From contig NZ_FVZB01000005.1 in NCBI RefSeq assembly GCF_900166655.1, forward strand, positions 186,001-250,000: a DNA stretch of 64,000 nt, written 5' to 3'. The stretch comes from Halobacillus hunanensis. GTDB lineage: Bacteria; Bacillota; Bacilli; Bacillales; Halobacillaceae. The notes beneath the pieces are model-generated. The model made no database searches, was not told the origin of the DNA, and was given only the letters and a program-made list of their open reading frames with translations. The translations under genes and the position numbers were made by a program. This document shows positions 16,753 to 25,501 of the stretch, piece by piece. Position 1 is the stretch's first letter. Each line of letters opens with the position of its first letter.

Positions 16753-18888
16753 GTGACTCAGAAAATTGGACACCCATGGAACGTACTTAAACAGCTATCC
16801 ATCCCGATATGGTTTTATTATAGAGAGGAAGATAGAATTCATCTCAACACCCCTTTAAAGCAAAAGGTTTCAGTACAACAGTCTTCTTTTAGTTTAGACG
16901 ACTTTGCTTGGATCATACATCCAAATGATGTGGCACATGTAATGGAAGCTCTCCAAAGTCAACAGAGGGAGCCGTTTTATTTAAATTATCGGCTGAAGGT
17001 CGAAGGTCAGTACATATGGGTTGAGGACATGGTTGCCCCTTACCATGAATCAGGAGGTACATGTATAGGCTATACAGGTCAATCGTTATCTTTAACAAGT
17101 TATAAAGAGGAACTAGAAGGGCTGAAAAGATCGGTCATTGAAATAGGGCAGTCTTTCTCTGCTAACGTGGGACAACCTTTCTTTGATTATCTTGTCAAAT
17201 ATTTAGCAAAGATACTTCAAGTGGAGACTGTACTAATTGGTGAACTGATGAGTGGGAATGTTGAACAGATTACGGCTGTTTCCATGTTCCATAAAAGTAC
17301 TGTTTCTAAAGGGTTCACTTACTTAGTAAAAAACACTCCGTGTGCAGAAGTGGTTCGAGGGCAGGAGTACTACATTCCTCAAAGAGCCTACGAATTGTAT
17401 CCTGAGGATGAGCTGCTTGTGGAAAATAATTTTGAAAGCTACTTCGGGGCACCGTTGCTTAATTCTAAACGAGAGGTAATCGGAGTTCTTGCCATAATGG
17501 ATACAAGCCTTAGGAAAAATGGCCCCATGAGCAAGGCACTCTTCCGGATTTTTGCAGATCGGATGGCAAATGAGTTGTCAAAGAGACGAACGGAACGAGA
17601 ATTAAAGCACATATCCCAGTTTGATTCTTTAACAGGGTTGGTAAGCAGGAACTATTTCAAAGACTTACTCGCACAACAATTGGATGATTCAAGACAAAAG
17701 GATCAGCAGCTTGCTATGATCTTTATTGATTTGGATAATTTCAAAATGATCAATGATACGTGGGGTCATGAACGTGGGGATGAATTATTGAAGCAATTCG
17801 CGAGTCATTTGAACCGTATTTTTGCCAGGATGGACTGTATGATCTCAAGGATCAGCAGCGATGAATTTGCTGTCTTGCTGCGGGGAGAAAGTGATGTGGT
17901 TCGGGCTCGCGAAAAAGCCGAGGACATTATTCATTCAATGAGACGGCCATTTTTTATAAATAAAAAAGAGTACTATAGCACAGCGAGTGTTGGAGTGGCA
18001 CTTTATCCTCAGGATGCCGAGGAAGAAGAGGCATTATTGAGGTATTCAGATGCCGCGATGCACAAGGCGAAAAGAAAAGGTAAAAACCGATACGAATTGT
18101 ATAACCCATATATGAGCGAAGAAATGATCGATGAAATGCAGCGTAAACAAGCATTGCATCATGCTTTGGAACGGCGGGAATTCACTCTGCATTATCAGCC
18201 GCAAGTTTGTGGAATCACTTCCAAAATTAATGGATATGAGGCGCTTATTCGTTGGAATCAGCCATTGATGGGGCTGCTGACTCCTGACCATTTTATTAGT
18301 CTTGCAGAGGAAAGCGGGGCAATTATTCCGATTGGTGAATGGGTGCTGATAGAAGCTTGTCAGCAAGTGAAGCAGTGGCAGGAAAAGTTTAATCGGCCAG
18401 ATTTACATGTCTCTGTTAATCTATCAGCCGAACAGTTTGCCGACCGTTATTTAAAGGATAAAATATTTAAGGCGTTAAGACTGGCAAAGCTTAACGCGAG
18501 CTGCCTCATTATCGAAATTACGGAGACCATGGTGCTTAGGGATTTTGATCATAGTTCTGTGATTTTAGGAGAATTACGTGATCACGGTATTCAAGTCCAC
18601 TTAGATGATTTTGGTGTAGGCTTTTCATCACTGAATTACTTGAGCCGTCTTCCCGTTGATGCCATCAAAATTGATCGTTCTTTTGTTCGGCAAATCGGCT
18701 CTGATACAAGTGATGTTGCGATCGTTAGTGCCATTATCGCTATGGCTAAGAGTTTAAATTTGCAAATCATTGCTGAAGGTGTAGAAACAGAGGAACACAT
18801 CGATTATTTAAGTGATAAAGGATGTCATGAATATCAAGGGTATTACTATAGTAAACCTCTCCCTGTAAAAAGCGTGCAGCCATGCTAA
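16753..18888 (+). CDS. PAS-GAF-GGDEF-EAL cyclic-di-GMP protein with degenerate GGDEF
   Basis: 711-aa cytoplasmic signalling protein without membrane helices. PAS-like N-terminus (residues about 10-115), GAF (about 140-285), GGDEF (about 300-455) and EAL (about 470-705). The cyclase signature is SSDEF (Ser368-Phe372) instead of GGDEF, so cyclase activity is probably lost; the domain may bind GTP. The phosphodiesterase motifs are intact: EAL at 496-498, NLSAEQF, EITETMV, DDFGVGFSSLNYL, KIDRSFV, AEGVET and QGYYYSKPLP. Predicted net role: hydrolysis of cyclic di-GMP controlled by PAS/GAF inputs. Start is GTG after AGGTGTAGGA. Monocistronic. Confidence 0.9.
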   Translation: MTQKIGHPWNVLKQLSIPIWFYYREEDRIHLNTPLKQKVSVQQSSFSLDDFAWIIHPNDVAHVMEALQSQQREPFYLNYRLKVEGQYIWVEDMVAPYHESGGTCIGYTGQSLSLTSYKEELEGLKRSVIEIGQSFSANVGQPFFDYLVKYLAKILQVETVLIGELMSGNVEQITAVSMFHKSTVSKGFTYLVKNTPCAEVVRGQEYYIPQRAYELYPEDELLVENNFESYFGAPLLNSKREVIGVLAIMDTSLRKNGPMSKALFRIFADRMANELSKRRTERELKHISQFDSLTGLVSRNYFKDLLAQQLDDSRQKDQQLAMIFIDLDNFKMINDTWGHERGDELLKQFASHLNRIFARMDCMISRISSDEFAVLLRGESDVVRAREKAEDIIHSMRRPFFINKKEYYSTASVGVALYPQDAEEEEALLRYSDAAMHKAKRKGKNRYELYNPYMSEEMIDEMQRKQALHHALERREFTLHYQPQVCGITSKINGYEALIRWNQPLMGLLTPDHFISLAEESGAIIPIGEWVLIEACQQVKQWQEKFNRPDLHVSVNLSAEQFADRYLKDKIFKALRLAKLNASCLIIEITETMVLRDFDHSSVILGELRDHGIQVHLDDFGVGFSSLNYLSRLPVDAIKIDRSFVRQIGSDTSDVAIVSAIIAMAKSLNLQIIAEGVETEEHIDYLSDKGCHEYQGYYYSKPLPVKSVQPC

Positions 18889-18983
18889 TGGTTTCACGTT
18901 CTTTTTTTGAAATATGATACACTGATTGAAAGAATATATCGATGTTTTAATGGGTTAACACTTGTAGAGAAATGGGTGGGGCT

Positions 18984-19577
18984 ATGAAAGAAAGGCTTAA
19001 AATATATAGTAAATGGTTAACTCCGATTGGGGAAAAGGATAGAGATGAAGTCCATCGTGATGGGGATTGGCATGAAAGTTTTCATTGCTGGTTTTACCAG
19101 CATGAAGAGAATCGAAGTTTGATGTACTTTCAGAAACGTTCTGATAGTAAGAAAGATTACCCATCTCTGTACGATATTACAGCTGCTGGTCACATCACAG
19201 CAGGGGAAAGCAGGATCGGTGGCGGATTACGTGAAATTGAAGAGGAGCTTGGTTTAAAAGTAACGCAGGACCAATTGAATTATACTGGATTTTATAAAGA
19301 AGAGCTGTTGTTTAAAGCGATTAAGGACCGGGAGATCTGCCATATCTATTTATGTCCCTACGAGGATCATATCAAACTGACAATCAATGAAGAGGTTACA
19401 GATGTCGTGCAGGTTGACCTTGAGGACTTTCTGAGCATGCTTTCTAAAAAACGTCCCGATCTCATAGCCAAATCCATGCTGACCGGGGAGTATCTTCCGC
19501 TATTTCGTTCAAACTTTTGTCCGCATCACTTTAATTATTATCAACATGTTGTGCAGGCCATATTGCATACTCGCTAA
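18984..19577 (+). CDS. Nudix hydrolase, IPP-isomerase-like (YfcD type)
   Basis: 197-aa protein with the Nudix box GHITAGESRIGGGL followed by REIEEELGL (residues about 67-89), which fits GX5EX7REUXEEXGU. The opening KWLTPIGEKDRDEVHRDGDW and the insertion DYPSLYDITAAGHI follow the isopentenyl-diphosphate isomerase-like branch of the superfamily, though the true substrate is unknown. The ATG at 18984 has GGGTGGGG before it and is preferred over ATG 18972. No operon partner. Confidence 0.82.
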   Translation: MKERLKIYSKWLTPIGEKDRDEVHRDGDWHESFHCWFYQHEENRSLMYFQKRSDSKKDYPSLYDITAAGHITAGESRIGGGLREIEEELGLKVTQDQLNYTGFYKEELLFKAIKDREICHIYLCPYEDHIKLTINEEVTDVVQVDLEDFLSMLSKKRPDLIAKSMLTGEYLPLFRSNFCPHHFNYYQHVVQAILHTR

Positions 19578-19649
19578 CCCTTGATAATTGACAGAATATT
19601 ATGTTCATCTTTATACTTTAATGCATTCATCGAAAAAAGGAGCGAGCTT

Positions 19650-20795
19650 ATGAGTCATTCATCTTTTGAGACACGTGTGGTGCACAATAAAGTAGAGCAG
19701 GAAACAGCTGTACATAGCAAGTCAACACCGATCTATCAAACCTCTTCGTTTACTTTTAAAGACTTGGACCATTTAGAAAGTTACTATGAGGGAGAGACTG
19801 CTTTTTCCTATTCAAGAGAAAACAATCCGAATACAGAGGAGCTAGGACAGTCAATAGCTAACCTTGAAGAAGCGGAGGCAGGTGTTGCAGCATCCTCAGG
19901 TACATCCGCGATTTTGGCTGGAATTCTTGCTGTAGTCCAAGCGGGTGATCATATTGTGGCAGCTGAAGATCTTTATGGCGGGACATATAACCTGATTACG
20001 AAAGAACTGACTAACTTTGGTATTGAGGTTACAGTGGTATCTTTTGCTGATCAAGAGGAAGTGGAGCAAGCCATTCAGGAAAATACAAAATTGCTTTACA
20101 CGGAATCAGTATCTAATCCGTTCTTAAGAGTGGAAAATTTAGAGAAATTAGTTGAGCTTGCTAGACAATACGGATTATTCACCATGGTTGATAACACATT
20201 TGCAACACCCTATTTACTGCAGCCTTGCAAGCAGGGCGTCGACATTGTCGTTCACAGTGCCACGAAGTATATTGGTGGTCATAGTGATGTCACATCAGGT
20301 GTTGTGGTTGGCAGCAGGGAAATTATGGCACAAGCTAAGCGGAAAGTGATCTCACTGGGGGCAAATTTAAGTCCTTATGAAGCCTGGTTAACCCAAAGAG
20401 GGGCAAAGACATTGGCCCTGAGAATGAAACAGCAGTCAGCCAATGCAAAGGAAGTAGCTGATTCGTTAAAGCAGGAGGAACTGGTGGAACGTGTCTATTA
20501 TCCCGACCATGTTTCTGAAAATGGACATGGGGCGATTGTTACGATCGAACTGAGCAAAAAAACAGACATTGAAAGATTCTTTCGTTCTTTAAGTTGGATC
20601 AAATTAACCCCAACACTCGGCGGGATAGAAACAACGGTATCTTATCCAATTAAAACCTCGCATCGTTCCCTGACAGATGAGGAGAGGGACAAGATTGGTG
20701 TCAATGATTATGTAGTGAGGTTGTCGATCGGGATAGAGGAATCAGCCGATATGGTTTCTCAGTTTAAAGAAGCGATTACCCGTTCTGTAAAATAA
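19650..20795 (+). CDS. Transsulfuration PLP enzyme (cystathionine gamma-synthase/lyase family)
   Basis: 381-aa PLP enzyme of the Cys/Met metabolism family. It carries the active-site lysine Lys206 in HSATKYIGGHSD, the phosphate-binding loop SSGTSAILAGILA, TESVSNPFLRV and the C-terminal TLGGIETTVSYP. The family covers cystathionine gamma-synthase, cystathionine lyases and acylhomoserine sulfhydrylases; sequence alone does not separate them. The ATG at 19650 follows AAAAAAGGAG. It lies just upstream of the SAM riboswitch operon, which points to methionine/cysteine metabolism, but the riboswitch does not control it. Confidence 0.85.
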   Translation: MSHSSFETRVVHNKVEQETAVHSKSTPIYQTSSFTFKDLDHLESYYEGETAFSYSRENNPNTEELGQSIANLEEAEAGVAASSGTSAILAGILAVVQAGDHIVAAEDLYGGTYNLITKELTNFGIEVTVVSFADQEEVEQAIQENTKLLYTESVSNPFLRVENLEKLVELARQYGLFTMVDNTFATPYLLQPCKQGVDIVVHSATKYIGGHSDVTSGVVVGSREIMAQAKRKVISLGANLSPYEAWLTQRGAKTLALRMKQQSANAKEVADSLKQEELVERVYYPDHVSENGHGAIVTIELSKKTDIERFFRSLSWIKLTPTLGGIETTVSYPIKTSHRSLTDEERDKIGVNDYVVRLSIGIEESADMVSQFKEAITRSVK

Positions 20796-20808
20796 TATTC
20801 AAAAATGA

Positions 20809-20838
20809 TTGACTTTTCTAATTGTTGTACTTTATAAT
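20809..20838 (+). promoter_or_regulatory. metY: Sigma-A promoter of the S-box operon
   Basis: TTGACT (20809-20814), 18 nt, TATAAT (20833-20838), about 30 bp before the riboswitch. Confidence 0.75.
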
Positions 20839-20869
20839 TCATAACCATAGCCAAATTAAATAGTAAGTA

Positions 20870-20979
20870 CTCTTATCAAGAGCGGCTGAGGGAATAGGCC
20901 CTGCGAAGCCCGGCAACCTTCAAACATCGGTTTGAAAAGGTGCCAAATCCTACAGATTTTCGAATCTGAGAGATAAGAG
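20870..20979 (+). promoter_or_regulatory. SAM-I (S-box) riboswitch
   Basis: P1 is ctcttatc (20870-20877) pairing with gataagag (20972-20979). Between them are the conserved S-box blocks gagcggctgagggaa, ggccctgcgaagcccggcaacc and ggtgccaaatcctacag. The 3' strand of P1 continues as gataagaggagg and is nearly complementary to cctcttcttatc at 21001-21012. This gives the usual antiterminator/terminator switch: high SAM keeps P1 formed and lets the terminator fold. Confidence 0.97.
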
Positions 20980-20998
20980 GAGGATCCGTTTATTCAAA

Positions 20999-21027
20999 CC
21001 CCTCTTCTTATCGGAAGAGGGGTTTTT
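20999..21027 (+). terminator. Expression-platform terminator of the SAM riboswitch
   Basis: cccctcttc / gaagagggg with a 6-nt loop and T5. Transcription into the metY operon requires the antiterminator. Confidence 0.95.
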
Positions 21028-21109
21028 CGTGTTGAAGTCCCTTCTCCGAGCCACCCCGAAGCCCTCTTGCCAGTAAAAATTCAACCTATTTCCTAAGGAG
21101 GATGTAAAC

Positions 21110-22897
21110 ATGACAAACTCATTTGAAAGTTACGATTTAAGCACGATTTCACTGCACGGTGGTCAATCCCCGGATCCTACCACTGGATCAAGGGCAGTAC
21201 CTATTTATCAAACAACGTCTTATGTATTCCATGATACCGATCATGCACAGAGCTTATTTGCTCTCGATGAACCAGGAAATATTTATTCTAGAATTGGAAA
21301 TCCAACGGTCGATGTTTTTGAAAAACGGATGGCGCTTCTTGAAAATGGCGTAGCTTCTGTAGCCACAGCCTCAGGCATGTCAGCAATCTCCCTGTCTATT
21401 TTAAATTTAGCTGGTTCTGGAGATGAAATTGTAGCTGCATCCAATTTATATGGAGGCACCTATAATTTATTCGCCAATACTTTGCCGCGATATGGCATTA
21501 AAGTTATTTTTGTTGACCCGGAGGACCCAGAGAACTTTCGCAAGGCATTAACTGACAAGACGAAGGCTGTATTTGCCGAGACCATTGGGAATCCAAGTTT
21601 GCATGTGTTGGATTTCGAAAAAGTTTCTGAGATTGCCCATGACCATGGCGTGCCGCTTATCGTTGATAACACATTCGCTACACCTTATTCCTGTAAGCCA
21701 ATTGAATTTGGAGCCGATATTGTTGTTCATTCAGCTACAAAATGGATTGGAGGGCATGGAACAGCCATAGGTGGAGTGGTAGTTGATGGGGGAAGATTTG
21801 ATTGGACGAATGGCAAATTCCCTGTATTCACCGAGCCAGATGATAGTTATAACGGTATCCGTTATGCTTCGGATTTTGGCACATTAGCTTTTGTAACGAA
21901 GCTGCGCGTTCAGTTATTGAGAGATTTAGGTGCTTGCTTAAGTCCGCAAAATGCTTTCCTATTACTGCAAGGACTTGAAACATTGCCGCTACGTATTGAG
22001 CGTCACAACGATAACGCACTGGAGATTGCTGAATATCTAAAAGGTCACCCTGATGTAGAGTGGGTCTCCTATCCAGGGTTAAAAGAGCACCCTGCTCATT
22101 CATTAGCTGATGAATATTTGGAAGGCGGTTATGGATCGATTGTCAATTTTGGTATCAAAGGCGGCCGTGAAGCAGGTCGACAAGTCATTAACAATATTGC
22201 CTTATGGTCACACGTAGCCAATGTAGGGGATGCGAAGTCGTTGATCATTCACCCTGCCTCAACGACTCACCAGCAGCTATCTGTCGAAGATCTCGCTAAG
22301 AGCGGGGTTTCAGAAGAATTGATTCGTTTATCTGTCGGTTTAGAATCAGTGAAGGATCTTGTAAATGACCTGGATCGTGCCATTGCCTCAGCAACTGGTA
22401 AAGAAACTGATTCGGCAATTACTGAAAATGATGAAGGTGTAATCAAGTGGGCCCTACAGTCTGCCCAAGTCACCGAAGAACAGGACGGAGAACAAGTGAC
22501 TCGTCCGAAGCGTCTGGCGGTTGTTGGCCTAAGCGGTAAACCTTCTCGTCCCAGCCATCGTTTAGCCCGCAAAATGCAGCGTCTTGGTTATCAAATTGTA
22601 CCGGTTAATCCGAGAGAGGATGAGGTTTTGGGAGAGAAAGCATACCCTGACATTAGTTCCATTCCTTTCAAAATAGACGTGGTTCAAATCTTTCGCAGTC
22701 CGGAAGCGGCAATTGAAATTGCTAAGGAAGCCGCAACTGTTCAGCCTGGAGTGTTCTGGCTGCAAGAAGGCGTTATTTCACCGGAAGCAGCACGAATTGC
22801 TAGTGAAGCAGGATTGCAAGTGGTGCATAATCGTTGTACCTACAAAGAAGCACAGCGCCTGAGAGGGACCATTGATACGTACGCATGTGAAATTTAA
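21110..22897 (+). CDS. metY: O-acetylhomoserine sulfhydrylase (MetY) fused to a CoA-binding domain
   Basis: 595-aa fusion. Residues about 1-440 are a MetY-type PLP enzyme (O-acetylhomoserine + sulfide to homocysteine + acetate): Lys211 in [20 protein letters not shown], long insertions after it as in MetY, and [13 protein letters not shown] near its end. After an acidic linker, residues about 465-595 form a CoA_binding_2/YccU-type Rossmann domain: [52 protein letters not shown]. Stand-alone MetY is about 430 aa, so the second domain is an addition. First gene of the S-box operon; AAGGAGG before the ATG. Confidence 0.93.
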   Translation: MTNSFESYDLSTISLHGGQSPDPTTGSRAVPIYQTTSYVFHDTDHAQSLFALDEPGNIYSRIGNPTVDVFEKRMALLENGVASVATASGMSAISLSILNLAGSGDEIVAASNLYGGTYNLFANTLPRYGIKVIFVDPEDPENFRKALTDKTKAVFAETIGNPSLHVLDFEKVSEIAHDHGVPLIVDNTFATPYSCKPIEFGADIVVHSATKWIGGHGTAIGGVVVDGGRFDWTNGKFPVFTEPDDSYNGIRYASDFGTLAFVTKLRVQLLRDLGACLSPQNAFLLLQGLETLPLRIERHNDNALEIAEYLKGHPDVEWVSYPGLKEHPAHSLADEYLEGGYGSIVNFGIKGGREAGRQVINNIALWSHVANVGDAKSLIIHPASTTHQQLSVEDLAKSGVSEELIRLSVGLESVKDLVNDLDRAIASATGKETDSAITENDEGVIKWALQSAQVTEEQDGEQVTRPKRLAVVGLSGKPSRPSHRLARKMQRLGYQIVPVNPREDEVLGEKAYPDISSIPFKIDVVQIFRSPEAAIEIAKEAATVQPGVFWLQEGVISPEAARIASEAGLQVVHNRCTYKEAQRLRGTIDTYACEI

Positions 22898-22915
22898 TGT
22901 AACGGGGGCAAACAG

Positions 22916-23899
22916 ATGAAAACAAAATATTTACTCCTCACTCTCACAATTCTACTGACGGTTACCTTAATGGGCTGTTCCAATAATGCTGAAGGGGAGA
23001 GCGGCAAACCTGATAAAGTTACACTTGATTATGCTTACTATTCGCCGACCAGCCTTGTTTTAAAAGAGAAAGGCTGGGCCGAAGAGGCCTTTAAAGAACA
23101 AGGAATCAAAGTAGAATTCGTATTGAGTCAAGGCAGTAACAAAGCGCTTGAGTTCTTAAATTCAAGCAGTGTGGATTTCAGTTCTTCAGCAGGGGCGGCA
23201 GCGCTTATGGCAAAGGCGAATGGTTCACCGGTTGAGTCGGTGTACTTGTATTCCAAACCTGAGTGGACAGCACTTGTTACAAACGCAAACTCCGGTATTT
23301 CTTCCGTCAAGGATTTAAAAGGGAAAAAAGTTGCCGCTACATTAGGTACAGATCCTTATATTTTCTTAGTTCGAGCTTTAAAGGAGCATGGGATGTCGCC
23401 AGATGATATTGAACTGGTAAATTTACAGCATGCCGATGGGGCGGCGGCCTTAACTGCAGGCAATGTGGATGCATGGGCTGGTCTTGATCCTCACATGGCA
23501 AGACTTGAACTTGAATCTGATGCGAAACTGTTTTACCGTGAACCAACTTTTAATACGTATGGTTCATTAAATGTCCGATCTGAATACGCTGAAAAGCATC
23601 CTCAAATCGTAAAAACAGTGATTGAAGTATATGAACGAGCGCGGGAATGGACGATTGAGCATCCTGAAGAAGCAGCGCAAATAGTAGCTGAAGAAGCCAA
23701 TATTGATTTAGCTGTAGCTAAAAAGGAAATGGAGCGGAACGACTTTTCCAACCCTATTCCAGGGAAAGCCTTAAAAGAAACGGTTAAGGGCGCTGGTGAA
23801 GTGTTAAAAGATGTAGAAATCATTGATCAAAGTGTAAATATAGAAGAACTGACAAATGAGCTTGTTAATCCGAGCTTTGCTAAGGAAGTTATCGAGTAA
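22916..23899 (+). CDS. Sulfonate-type ABC transporter binding lipoprotein
   Basis: 327-aa extracellular lipoprotein with signal LLTLTILLTVTLMGC (lipobox LMGC). It has the SsuA/NMT1 fold: YYSPTSLVLKEKGWAEEAFK, FSSSAGAAALMAKANGSPVESVYLYSK, DLKGKKVAATLGTDPYIFLV. Members bind sulfonates, sulfate esters, taurine or thiamine precursors. The S-box operon makes a sulfur compound most likely; the exact substrate is unknown. It lies 18 bp after metY. Confidence 0.87.
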   Translation: MKTKYLLLTLTILLTVTLMGCSNNAEGESGKPDKVTLDYAYYSPTSLVLKEKGWAEEAFKEQGIKVEFVLSQGSNKALEFLNSSSVDFSSSAGAAALMAKANGSPVESVYLYSKPEWTALVTNANSGISSVKDLKGKKVAATLGTDPYIFLVRALKEHGMSPDDIELVNLQHADGAAALTAGNVDAWAGLDPHMARLELESDAKLFYREPTFNTYGSLNVRSEYAEKHPQIVKTVIEVYERAREWTIEHPEEAAQIVAEEANIDLAVAKKEMERNDFSNPIPGKALKETVKGAGEVLKDVEIIDQSVNIEELTNELVNPSFAKEVIE

Positions 23900-23923
23900 T
23901 GGATAGTAGGGAGGAGTGAAAAG

Positions 23924-24757
23924 GTGTCAAGTCAATCTGAAACAGCCGTCAGACCTTCAGTGGAGAGACGCGGGAAACCAAATTTAAATCCGTTTACATC
24001 CAATTTGTTTATAGGAAGTCTCCTCCCTATTGTTCTTATTATCATTTGGGAAGTTGCTTCAAGAAATGGATGGGTAGCTCCTTACTTGCTTCCTGCCCCC
24101 TCAGTGGTTTTGGAGGAAATAGTAGGGATGGCGCAGGAAGGTGAACTATGGGGACACATTTCGATTACTTTATACCGTGTATTTGCAGGGTTTCTATTAG
24201 GGATGATAGCAGCTGCAATTTTAGGTGCTGCTACTGGTTATAGTAGGATTGTTGAAAAAATTCTTGATCCAATGCTGCAGGCGCTAAGGGCGATTCCGTC
24301 ATTAGCATGGGTGCCGTTGTTTGTTTTATGGATCGGTATTGGGGAAGCTTCTAAGATTACGCTTGTAGCTGTGGGAGTATTCTTTCCAATTTACCTAAAT
24401 TTGACCTCTGGTATTCAAGGAGTCGACCGAAAGCTGATTGAAGTGGGGCGTATGTATCATTTCACAAGCCTGCAGCAAATCCGAAAAATCATTTTTCCTG
24501 CCGCGCTGCCTTCTTTCTTAGTAGGGGTGCGAAGCGGGCTCAGTCTTGGGTGGATGTTTGTAGTTGCGGCTGAACTCCTGGGTGCAAGTCAAGGACTGGG
24601 GTACTTGATGGTATTTGGGCAAAATACTTCTTCCCCCGAGCTGGTAATCGGAAGTATCGTGCTGTTTGCGATCTTTGGGAAAATAACCGACGAGATCTTG
24701 AAGCGGATTCAGACGCGGACTCTGCGCTGGCAAGATAGTATAGAAAATTCGGTTTAG
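23924..24757 (+). CDS. Sulfonate-type ABC transporter permease
   Basis: 277-aa SsuC-like inner membrane subunit starting at GTG behind GGGAGGAG. It has about six helices, the opening FIGSLLPIVLIIIWEVASRN, the family sequence APYLLPAPSVVLEEIV, and the EAA-type loop EVGRMYHFTSLQQIRKIIFPAALP. The end GKITDEILKRIQTRTLRWQD is characteristic of the nitrate/sulfonate/taurine permease family. Confidence 0.88.
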   Translation: MSSQSETAVRPSVERRGKPNLNPFTSNLFIGSLLPIVLIIIWEVASRNGWVAPYLLPAPSVVLEEIVGMAQEGELWGHISITLYRVFAGFLLGMIAAAILGAATGYSRIVEKILDPMLQALRAIPSLAWVPLFVLWIGIGEASKITLVAVGVFFPIYLNLTSGIQGVDRKLIEVGRMYHFTSLQQIRKIIFPAALPSFLVGVRSGLSLGWMFVVAAELLGASQGLGYLMVFGQNTSSPELVIGSIVLFAIFGKITDEILKRIQTRTLRWQDSIENSV

Positions 24758-24772
24758 AGGGGAGGAGAAATT

Positions 24773-25486
24773 ATGCTGGCAGTAAATCAGGTTACACGTG
24801 TTTTTCAAAATGGTAAGGCAGGCTTCAAGAATGTTTCGATTCGATTAACTAAAGGAGAGGTTGTCGGTGTTCTTGGCACAAGCGGGTGTGGGAAAAGTAC
24901 CTTGCTAAGAGTGCTTTCTGGGTTAGATGCTCATTATCAAGGGCAGATCGATACTACCGTTAGTGACTCCGAACATGACTTTGGAATGATGTTTCAAGAG
25001 CCAAGGCTGATGCCATGGCTCTCGGTTTGGGAAAACATCACCTTTGGGGTAGCCAAAAAACAAAATAGAGACCTGGCTATCGATTTACTCCAAACCGTTG
25101 GGCTTGAAGGATTTGAAAACCACTATCCTAAAGACCTGTCTGGCGGAATGGCTCAGCGTGTCGCAATTGCCCGCTCTTTACTCAATCGCCCTGAAATTCT
25201 ATTACTTGATGAACCATTAAGTGCACTAGATGCATTTACGAAGATGCAACTGCAGGATTTACTGCTCTCCATCTTTGAAAAACATCAAACGACGACCCTG
25301 CTTGTTACCCACGACATTGATGAGGCTCTTTATCTATGCGATCGTGTGGTCATTATGAGAGGACAACCGGGCAGAATTCAAACTGAAATAGCGATAGATA
25401 AACCGAAGCCACGCAGCCGGGGAGATGCCTATTTAGCACATCTAAAAGAAGAAATTTTGCGAGAATTAGATTTTACTAGAGTATAA
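24773..25486 (+). CDS. Sulfonate-type ABC transporter ATPase
   Basis: 237-aa SsuB-like ATP-binding subunit. Walker A GTSGCGKST, Q-loop MMFQEPRLMPWLSVWENITFG (typical of SsuB/TauB), signature LSGGMAQR, Walker B ILLLDEPLSALDAFTK, H-loop VTHDIDEALYLCDRVVIM. Third component of the importer. It lies 15 bp after the permease and 15 bp before the CoA ligase gene. Confidence 0.9.
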   Translation: MLAVNQVTRVFQNGKAGFKNVSIRLTKGEVVGVLGTSGCGKSTLLRVLSGLDAHYQGQIDTTVSDSEHDFGMMFQEPRLMPWLSVWENITFGVAKKQNRDLAIDLLQTVGLEGFENHYPKDLSGGMAQRVAIARSLLNRPEILLLDEPLSALDAFTKMQLQDLLLSIFEKHQTTTLLVTHDIDEALYLCDRVVIMRGQPGRIQTEIAIDKPKPRSRGDAYLAHLKEEILRELDFTRV

Positions 25487-25501
25487 AGGAGGATTTGAGA
25501 C

